Assembly (NCBI GenBank): GCA_002842935.1 | Contig: PHEM01000062.1 | Span: forward strand, 1 to 12,355 | Length of the DNA: 12,355 nucleotides | From: Alphaproteobacteria bacterium HGW-Alphaproteobacteria-13 | GTDB lineage: Bacteria > Pseudomonadota > Alphaproteobacteria > Sphingomonadales > Sphingomonadaceae | Reading direction: 5' to 3' | Part shown: in pieces, positions 7,027 through 12,355 of the stretch | Numbering within the stretch: position 1 is the first letter of the stretch | Layout: the number at the start of each line of letters is the position of its first letter | Position numbers and translations under genes: made by a program | The notes under the pieces: model-generated | The model's input: the letters and a program-made list of their open reading frames with translations, nothing else | What the model was told of the DNA's origin: nothing | Databases searched by the model: none

Positions 7027-7074
7027 GGATATCCACGAATTTCCATGTGGTCCGATTCGGGACCGTCGAGACGG
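7027..7074. promoter_or_regulatory. Cluster of three short palindromes in the flavoprotein/ROK kinase gap
   Basis: The 194-base divergent gap (7008-7201) holds three symmetric motifs close together: GGATATCC at 7027-7034, GGTCC-6-GGACC at 7049-7064, and CCGTC-2-GACGG at 7063-7074. They lie 20-67 bases upstream of the flavoprotein start and more than 125 upstream of the kinase. Such crowding suggests regulator binding, more probably acting on the flavoprotein gene. No regulator gene is adjacent, and no firm -35/-10 pair is seen. Confidence 0.3.
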
Positions 7075-7201
7075 CGCTATACGGAAAATCCGGCAAAGGA
7101 CAGCGGCGGCGGACGGCGAGCGCCCTGTGCCGCGCCGCTGGAAGCCTGTGCCCGCTCGCTGCGGCGCGGCGCGTGCGCTTGACGGCGCGGTGCAGGTAAG
7201 G

Positions 7202-8104
7202 ATGATGGGGCGGATGACACAGGCCGCCACAGTCTATGGGTGTATCGAGGCGGGCGGGACGAAGTTCGTGCTGGGCCTTGTCGCGTCCGATGCCCGAATC
7301 CTCGCCCGGACGCGCATCGCCACGGCGCAGCCCGCCGAAACCGGCGCGGCGGCGATCGGCTGGCTGCGCACCGCCGTGGCGGAGCATGGCCGCTTCGCCG
7401 CGATCGGCATCGCGACATTCGGTCCCGCGGAGGTCTTGCACGCCTCGCCGCGCTGGGGTTTCATGGCCGATACGCCGAAACCGGGGTGGAGCGGGGCGGA
7501 CATCGCCGGTCCCTATGCGCGGGCCTTTGGCGTGCCCATCGGCTTTGATACGGACGTCAATGCCGCCGCCGTCGCCGAACGGCGCTGGGGGGCGGCGCAA
7601 GGGGCGGAGAACGCCGTCTATATCACCGTGGGGACGGGGATCGGGGGCGGGGCCGTCATCAACGGCGCGCCAGTCCACGGCCTTGGCCACCCGGAAATGG
7701 GCCATGTCCCCGTCGCTCGCCACGCCGAGGATCGCTTCGGCGGCGTCTGTCCCTTTCACGGCGATTGTCTGGAAGGACTCGCCAGCGGTCCGGCTATCGA
7801 GCGGCGCTGGGGCAAGTCGCTGTCCGAACTGCCGCGCGATCATCCGGGACACGGCATCATCGCCCATTATCTCGCGCAGCTTTGCATCATGCTGACGGGC
7901 ATCGCCGCGCCCAGCCGGATCGTGATCGGCGGAGGCGTCAGCCAGACGCCCGGCCTGATCGACGCCGTGCGCCGCGAAACGCGGCGGCTGAGCGGCGGCT
8001 ATTTCGCGGGCGATCCGATGGACATCATCGTGCCGCCGGGGCTGGGGGAGAATAGCGGCCTGCTCGGCGCCTTCGCGCTCGCCCGCGATGCGGAGCGGGG
8101 ATAG
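7202..8104 (+). CDS. ROK-family sugar kinase, probable fructokinase
   Basis: A cytosolic ATP-dependent hexose kinase of about 300 residues in the ROK family, closest in signature to the bacterial fructokinases of the Bacillus YdhR type. Motifs, in order: ATP phosphate-binding IEAGGTKF (15-22), substrate loop GPAEVLHASPRWGFMADTPK, catalytic Asp118 in DTDVNAA, VGTGIGGG (143-150), and the zinc site GHPEMGH (162-168) plus CPFHGDCLEG (183-192), where His168, Cys183, His186 and Cys189 are the likely ligands. The frame stays open far upstream, but the domain starts at VYGCIEAGG. ATGs at 7202, 7205 and 7214 are all possible, with an AGGTAAGG at 7194-7201 favouring one of the first two. It ends 9 bases before the convergent esterase gene. 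Fructose is the most likely substrate; mannose or another hexose is possible. Confidence 0.88.
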   Translation: MMGRMTQAATVYGCIEAGGTKFVLGLVASDARILARTRIATAQPAETGAAAIGWLRTAVAEHGRFAAIGIATFGPAEVLHASPRWGFMADTPKPGWSGADIAGPYARAFGVPIGFDTDVNAAAVAERRWGAAQGAENAVYITVGTGIGGGAVINGAPVHGLGHPEMGHVPVARHAEDRFGGVCPFHGDCLEGLASGPAIERRWGKSLSELPRDHPGHGIIAHYLAQLCIMLTGIAAPSRIVIGGGVSQTPGLIDAVRRETRRLSGGYFAGDPMDIIVPPGLGENSGLLGAFALARDAERG

Positions 8105-8113
8105 CGCCGCGCG

Positions 8114-9703
8114 CTATTCGCAGCCGCCGCCGCCCGGGCCGCCGAACGCGACGCCCTTCCACAGCGCCATCTCTGCGCGATCGACCGTTCCCGGCGCGGA
8201 GCCGCCGTCCGCGAACCGCAGCAGGCGCTTGCCGTCATAGGCGGGCCAGCGCGGCAGGCCGTCCACGTCGGGGGCGCGGCCGTGGACGAAGGCCGCCCAG
8301 CGGGCGTTCATGTCGTCGCCTAGCGCCGGGCCCTCCGCCCCGGCCTTGCCGAAGGTCGCGGCGAGCAGGGGATCGTCGAACAGCTTCCACGCATAGAGCG
8401 CCTCGCTGCCGTGCACTGCCCAGCCCGCGAACGGCCCGGAGGGCGCGGGCTGTTCGAAGCGATAGACCCATGTCTCCGCTCGCCCGCGCACGGCGTCGGC
8501 GACTTGCAGCGACGGGAAGACATATTCGGCGGCCGACAGAAAGCGGACACGGCGGTGCAGCGCGTCGAGCCGCGCGAAGCGGCGGTCGTAGCGCGCGGCG
8601 ACGGCGGCTGCGCTCTCGACCTCGACGTTGGAAAGCTCGCGCTGCGCGACGGGCGCGTCTGCCTTGGTGCGGTCGACGGACATGATCCCTTCGTCGCGAT
8701 TGGTGCCGATCAACAGGCGCTGCGGCGCCGGGTTCCTGTGCAGCGCGGCGATGGGCGCTTCGGGCACGACGTCGGTGCCGGTGATCGCGCGAAATAGGAA
8801 CGGCCGGGGATAGGCGGCCATCGCCTCCACTTGCAGCGCGTTGATCCGGTCGGCGGCGAGGGTGACGAGCGCGCCCGCGTCCATGCCGTCCGCGCGCAGC
8901 CGCTCCGCAAACAGCGCCGCCACGGCGTCGGCGCTGCACAGATCGTGGATCGTCTGTCCGCCGCTTTCGACGATGGCGGACGCGAACAGGCCGCGCGCCG
9001 GCGGCGACGCCATCAGGGCGACGACATTCTTGCCGCCCGCCGACCCGCCGCTGATCGTGACGCGGCCCGCGTCGCCGCCGAAGGCATGGATATTGTCGCG
9101 AACCCAGCGCAGCGCCGCGATCTGGTCGCGCAGCCCGTTGACGCCGCTGCCGCGATAGGATGCGCCGAGCAGCGCGCCGAGTTCGAGAAAGCCGAACGCG
9201 CCGACCCGATAGCCGATGGTGACGCAGACGATTCCGGCGCGGGCGAACGCCATGCCGTTGACGCCCTGCGACGCGGCGCCCGCCATGTTGCCGCCGCCGT
9301 GGATCCAGACGAGCACGGGGTGCGGTCCGCGTGTCGCAGGTCGCCAGACGTTCAGGTAGAGGCAGTCCTCCGATATGTCCGCGCCCAGGAAATCGCGGTG
9401 GCTGATGCCGGGCGGCGGCGCGGGCTGCACGGGGGCCGGGCCGAAGGCGGAGGCGTCGCGCACGTCGGACCAGGCGGCGGGCGGCGCGGGTGGGCGGAAC
9501 CGCAGCGCCCCGACCGGCGGCGCGGCGAAGGGGATGCCGCGAAACAGGGCTATGCCGTCCGCTTCCCAGGTTCCGCGGAGCGCGCCCTGCGCGACGCGGG
9601 CTTCCGGGCGGGCGGCTTCGTTCGCTCGCGCCAGCATCGGCGCCGCGGCCAGCAGCGCCGCGCCGCCCAGCCATTGCCTTCGGCTGATGTCGCTGTCGGT
9701 CAC
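8114..9703 (-). CDS. Type-B carboxylesterase, Tat-exported
   Basis: A 529-residue alpha/beta-hydrolase of the carboxylesterase type B family, predicted to cleave a carboxylic ester in the periplasm. The GTG at 9703 is chosen because AGAGGAG lies eight bases upstream and because it opens a twin-arginine signal, SRRQWLGGAALLAAAPMLARA (Arg8-Arg9, cleavage near residue 26). Then come RGIPFAAPPVG, the EDCLYLNVW signature (112-120), oxyanion hole HGGG (135-138), nucleophile Ser221 in GGSAGG, acid Glu338 in GTNRDEG and His431 in AVHGSEALYAW, so the triad is complete. One oddity: the residue before the nucleophile is Gly, where most type-B esterases have Glu (GESAG). The C-terminus is a Gly-rich GGPGGGGCE. 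It is divergent from a second, unexported esterase and convergent with the ROK kinase. Confidence 0.91.
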   Translation of the reverse strand: MTDSDISRRQWLGGAALLAAAPMLARANEAARPEARVAQGALRGTWEADGIALFRGIPFAAPPVGALRFRPPAPPAAWSDVRDASAFGPAPVQPAPPPGISHRDFLGADISEDCLYLNVWRPATRGPHPVLVWIHGGGNMAGAASQGVNGMAFARAGIVCVTIGYRVGAFGFLELGALLGASYRGSGVNGLRDQIAALRWVRDNIHAFGGDAGRVTISGGSAGGKNVVALMASPPARGLFASAIVESGGQTIHDLCSADAVAALFAERLRADGMDAGALVTLAADRINALQVEAMAAYPRPFLFRAITGTDVVPEAPIAALHRNPAPQRLLIGTNRDEGIMSVDRTKADAPVAQRELSNVEVESAAAVAARYDRRFARLDALHRRVRFLSAAEYVFPSLQVADAVRGRAETWVYRFEQPAPSGPFAGWAVHGSEALYAWKLFDDPLLAATFGKAGAEGPALGDDMNARWAAFVHGRAPDVDGLPRWPAYDGKRLLRFADGGSAPGTVDRAEMALWKGVAFGGPGGGGCE

Positions 9704-9867
9704 TTCCTCATCTCCTCTGCGCGGCCCATCCATGCGCCGGGACTGCACGCCAAATCCAGTGCGATAGCCATAGGAAAGGCCCGCGCGGGCGGCGCGGCAA
9801 AAATCTTGAGCCGCGCGGCAAAGGCGGTCCTGTTCGTCTCGTCCGGCGGGGCTGATAGGATTGCGTC
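9704..9867. promoter_or_regulatory. Divergent promoter region between the two carboxylesterase genes
   Basis: This 164-base gap separates the starts of two paralogous esterase genes and must hold promoters in both directions. A perfect palindrome, GCCCGCGCGGGC, lies at 9779-9790, about midway. Upstream of the rightward gene, TGATAGGAT (9854-9862) resembles an extended -10 placed so that RNA would begin at or next to the ATG at 9868; its AGGA also serves as a possible ribosome binding site, so the two readings compete. No regulator gene is adjacent. Confidence 0.45.
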
Positions 9868-11394
9868 ATGCCGGAAACGCCCGATAGCTCCACGCTTCCC
9901 GAATCCGCCACCGATGGCGGCCCTGTGGTCCAACTGCCTTGCGGCGCCGTGCGCGGCGCGGTCGAGGGCGGCGTCGTTCGGTTCGCCGATATCCCCTATG
10001 CTGCGCCGCCGGTCGGCGAACGGCGCTTCGGGCCGCCGCAGCCCGTGCCGCCGTGGGACGGCGTTCGCATCTCCTCCTGTCCGGGCGCGTCGGCGCCGCA
10101 GCGCGTCGGTGCGCTTCCGGGACTGGATGTCGAGGCGCTCGTCGGTCCGGGCTGGGTGCCGGGCGATGATTATCTGACCCTGAATATCTGGCGGCCGGAG
10201 CATGTGTCGGCGCCGCTGCCGGTCATGGTGTGGATTCACGGCGGCGGCTTTCTGACCGGGTCGAAGGACGCGCCCGTTCAGGACGGCAGCTCGTTCGCGC
10301 GCAGCGGCCTGCTGTGCGTCGCGATCAACTATCGGATGGGGATCGACGGTTTCCTGCCGATCCCGGGCGTCCCGACCAACCTGGGCCTGCGCGACATGAT
10401 CGCGGCGCTGCAATGGGTTCGTGACCATATCCAGGCCTTCGGCGGCGATCCCGGCAATGTCACGGCCTTCGGCGAGTCCGCCGGGGCGATGGCCATCGCC
10501 GACCTGATGACCTCGCCGCTCGCCGACGGTCTGTTCCGACGCGCCATCGTCCAGAGCGGCCACGGCGCGATGACGCGCGACATCCCGGTCGCCCGCCGCC
10601 TGGTCGCGAAGCTGGCGAAGATATTGGGCGTCTCGCCCGACCGGCAGGGTTTCGCGTCCGTCGCGCCGCAGGATACGCTCGACGCCGTGGAACAGGTCTC
10701 GCTGCCGACGACGCGCCTCGACCTGCGCGACAGCGAAGGGCGGGAGCCGGTGTTCGGCATCAGCCGCTTCATTCCCGTGCACGGCGACGACATCTTGCCG
10801 CTGCCGCCGCTCGAGGCGCTGAAGCGCGGCGCGGGCGCGAAAGTCGATCTGCTGATCGGCACCAATGCGGAAGAGATGAACCTCTATCTGGTTCCGACGG
10901 GCCTGCGCGCCAAGGTCGGGCGGCTGCTGGCGTGGCTCGCGCTGCGCCGGTCGCAGCCGCGCGCGTGGCAGGTGCTGAAGGCCTATGGCATGGGGCAGGG
11001 GCGGACGCCCGGCGAGGTGTTTTGCGCGGCGCTCGACGATCTCGTCTTTCGCTGGCCCGCGCGCCGCTTTGCCGAGGAGCATCAGGGGCGGACGCATGTC
11101 TATGAGTTCGACTGGCGTTCGACGGCTTTCGGGGGACAACTCGGTGCGGCCCATGCCGTGGAGGTTCCCTTCGTGTTCGACAGCCTGTCCTGCGCGACGG
11201 GACCGGAGGGACTGCTGGGCGAGACGGCCCCGCAGGAACTGGCCGACCGTGTCCACGGCATATGGGTCGATTTCGCGCGCGACGGCACGGCCCCCTGGCC
11301 GGAATTCGACCGCCAGTCGCGGCAGGTCCACCGCCTTGCTGCGAACGAAACCGTCACCGAGGCGCCGATGCCCGCCCGGCCTTTCCTGCCCTGA
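9868..11394 (+). CDS. Type-B carboxylesterase, cytoplasmic
   Basis: A 508-residue carboxylesterase type B, paralogous to the divergent exported one but without a signal peptide, so expected in the cytosol. It shows ADIPYAAPPVGERRF (40-54), a variant DDYLTLNIW in place of EDCLYLNVW, oxyanion hole HGGG (124-127), nucleophile Ser204 in the standard FGESAGA, acid Glu336 in GTNAEEM, and His429 in GAAHAVEVPF: a complete triad. The start at 9868 has AGGA seven bases upstream. The gene stops nine bases before the SDR gene, and the ribosome binding site of that gene overlaps this stop, so the two are almost certainly an operon and translationally coupled. Substrate unknown. Having separate exported and cytosolic esterases side by side suggests either two successive ester cleavages or one substrate met in two compartments. 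Confidence 0.91.
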   Translation: MPETPDSSTLPESATDGGPVVQLPCGAVRGAVEGGVVRFADIPYAAPPVGERRFGPPQPVPPWDGVRISSCPGASAPQRVGALPGLDVEALVGPGWVPGDDYLTLNIWRPEHVSAPLPVMVWIHGGGFLTGSKDAPVQDGSSFARSGLLCVAINYRMGIDGFLPIPGVPTNLGLRDMIAALQWVRDHIQAFGGDPGNVTAFGESAGAMAIADLMTSPLADGLFRRAIVQSGHGAMTRDIPVARRLVAKLAKILGVSPDRQGFASVAPQDTLDAVEQVSLPTTRLDLRDSEGREPVFGISRFIPVHGDDILPLPPLEALKRGAGAKVDLLIGTNAEEMNLYLVPTGLRAKVGRLLAWLALRRSQPRAWQVLKAYGMGQGRTPGEVFCAALDDLVFRWPARRFAEEHQGRTHVYEFDWRSTAFGGQLGAAHAVEVPFVFDSLSCATGPEGLLGETAPQELADRVHGIWVDFARDGTAPWPEFDRQSRQVHRLAANETVTEAPMPARPFLP

Positions 11395-11403
11395 GGGATT
11401 GCC

Positions 11404-12165
11404 ATGTATCTTGAACGATTGAAACTCGACGGGCGGACGGCGGTCGTCACGGGCGGCGCACAAGGCATCGGCTATTGCTGCGGGGAAGCGCTGGCGGAGA
11501 CCGGGGCGAAAGTGCGGCTGCTCGACCGCGATGCGGCGGCGGTCGCCGACGCCGCGCGGCGTCTTTGCGACAAGGGCTATGACGCGCAGGGCATGGCGCT
11601 CGACGTGACCGACAGCGCCGCCGTGACCGCGATCGCCGATGCGCTGGGGAGCGTCGACATCCTCGTCAACAATGCCGGCATCGCGCGCAGCGACACGGCG
11701 GCGGAAGAGGTCGCCGACGAACATTGGCTGAATGTGATCGACGTCAACCTCAACGGCACTTTCTGGTGCGCCCGCGCCTTTGGGCGCCACATGCTGAAGG
11801 CCGGGCGCGGCAGCATCGTCAATGTGGGTTCGATGTCGGGTTTCATCGTCAACCGGCCGCAGCCGCAAAGCTATTACAACGCCTCGAAAGCGGCGGTCCA
11901 TCAGTTGACGCGCAGCCTCGCCGCCGAATGGGCGGGGCGCGGCGTGCGCGTCAACGCCGTGGCGCCGACCTATATCGCGACGCCGCTCAACGCCTTCGCG
12001 GACAAAAGCTCGGACATGTATCGCCGCTGGATCGACGGGACGCCGCAGGGCCGCCTGGGAGAGCCGGAGGAAGTGGCGTCAGTCGTCCATTTCCTGGCGT
12101 CCGACGCGGCCAGCCTGATGACCGGCAGCATCGTGCTGGTCGACGGCGGCTATAGCTGCTGGTGA
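11404..12165 (+). CDS. SDR-family dehydrogenase, probable polyol/galactitol-type dehydrogenase
   Basis: A 253-residue classical short-chain dehydrogenase/reductase, NAD(P)-dependent. The cofactor motif TGGAQGIG is at 16-23, with LLDRD (39-43) whose Asp after the second strand favours NAD over NADP. NNAG is at 89-92, catalytic Asn115 in VNLNG, Ser143 or Ser145 in GSMSG, Tyr158 and Lys162 in YNASK. The stretches FWCARAFGRHM, GSMSGFIVNRPQ, HQLTRSLAAEWAGRGVRVNA and the C-terminal VDGGYSCW closely recall galactitol dehydrogenase of Rhodobacter and related arabinitol/polyol dehydrogenases, as I remember those sequences. It would interconvert a secondary alcohol and a ketone, for example a sugar alcohol and a ketose. 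GAGGGA overlapping the upstream esterase stop gives its ribosome site. Other secondary alcohols remain possible substrates. Confidence 0.93.
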   Translation: MYLERLKLDGRTAVVTGGAQGIGYCCGEALAETGAKVRLLDRDAAAVADAARRLCDKGYDAQGMALDVTDSAAVTAIADALGSVDILVNNAGIARSDTAAEEVADEHWLNVIDVNLNGTFWCARAFGRHMLKAGRGSIVNVGSMSGFIVNRPQPQSYYNASKAAVHQLTRSLAAEWAGRGVRVNAVAPTYIATPLNAFADKSSDMYRRWIDGTPQGRLGEPEEVASVVHFLASDAASLMTGSIVLVDGGYSCW

Positions 12166-12215
12166 CGACGTGCGGTCAACAGGAAAATCCGTTCGGCAAA
12201 GCCGCCGACCTTTCT

Positions 12216-12241
12216 GATAGGGTCGAACCTATCCTATAGGT
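12216..12241. promoter_or_regulatory. Overlapping palindromes downstream of the SDR gene
   Basis: GATAGG-GTCGAA-CCTATC (12216-12233) is an 18-base near-palindrome with one mismatched pair. Its right arm overlaps ACCTAT-CCT-ATAGGT (12227-12241), a second inverted repeat, which itself contains the perfect CCTATAGG. The cluster starts 50 bases after the SDR stop. It may be an operator for a gene beyond the window, or the junction sequence beside an inserted element. It has no U-tract and the arms are short, so it is not a convincing terminator. Confidence 0.33.
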
Positions 12242-12292
12242 GTGCCTCTGCCGGGCAGTGACCGGCCCCCACCTGGTGATCCGTTCGGATTG

Positions 12293-12355
12293 TTAGTGCA
12301 TTGACGCCTCCATCGCCAGTGTTGGCCGTAGGTGGAGCGAAGCGGCACCGGAGGG
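12293..12355 (-). other. Short reverse-strand open frame running off the right edge
   Basis: Read on the minus strand from the window end, one frame is open for 20 codons to a TAA at 12293-12295 and encodes PSGAASLHLRPTLAMEASMH. It could be the 3' end of a gene beyond the window, perhaps of an insertion element, since TGTGCC at 12241 begins with the TG typical of many element ends. Twenty codons open by chance are common in GC-rich DNA, so this is only a pointer. Confidence 0.18.

Noticed and set aside
7022..7201. N-terminal extension of the ROK kinase
   Set aside because: The ROK domain starts right after 7214, the extra 60 codons are Arg-rich with no homology I can see, and they cover the divergent promoter region.
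8831..10177. Plus-strand frame spanning the start of the first esterase and the divergent gap
   Set aside because: Shadow of the minus-strand esterase that runs by chance into the next gene in another frame.
9700..11901. Long minus-strand open frame (about 733 codons) across the second esterase and the SDR
   Set aside because: Composition is that of an antisense shadow (Arg-, Ala-, Asp- and Gln-rich, no domain), while the plus strand carries two complete enzymes with all catalytic residues.

Overview
The window is GC-rich (roughly two thirds G+C by eye) and reads like the chromosome of an alphaproteobacterium, most likely a sphingomonad (Sphingopyxis, Sphingobium, Novosphingobium or a relative). 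The reasons are a large TonB-dependent receptor with the plug start DEIIVTGSRI, a ROK fructokinase of the 'CPFHGDC' type, type-B carboxylesterases, and a palindromic intergenic element whose arms contain GTGTCGAGCGAAGTCGAGAC, a string I associate with sphingomonad intergenic repeats. I cannot name the species. Coding density is high: nine genes, the first cut by the left edge. There are no tRNA or rRNA genes, no CRISPR array and no certain mobile element.

Left half (1-5972): the 3' part of an APC-family amino acid/amine permease, a fold-type I aminotransferase 73 bases downstream on the same strand, a convergent Lrp/AsnC regulator, and a divergent TonB-dependent receptor. These four functions make a plausible route for an amino compound: outer membrane import, inner membrane import, transamination and local control. 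A repeat palindrome with perfect 30-bp arms sits between the convergent aminotransferase and regulator genes. The 290-bp divergent gap upstream of the receptor holds two AT-rich palindromes that could be Lrp-type operators.

Right half (5973-12355): a GC hairpin ends the receptor gene. Then come a nitronate monooxygenase-like flavoprotein (minus), a divergent ROK-family sugar kinase (plus), a Tat-exported type-B carboxylesterase (minus), a divergent cytoplasmic type-B carboxylesterase (plus), and an SDR dehydrogenase of the galactitol/polyol dehydrogenase type closely coupled to the second esterase. The strands alternate, so this is at least three transcription units. The enzymes fit ester hydrolysis in two compartments followed by sugar or polyol metabolism.

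As a whole the window looks like a catabolic island for an unidentified ester- and/or amine-containing organic compound. Its parts list (TonB receptor, permease, aminotransferase, carboxylesterase, alcohol dehydrogenase) recalls the fumonisin-degradation cluster of Sphingopyxis. That is an analogy of gene types only; substrate, regulation and functional linkage are inference. The last 190 bases hold overlapping palindromes and a short reverse-strand open frame running off the window, possibly the edge of a next gene or an insertion element.
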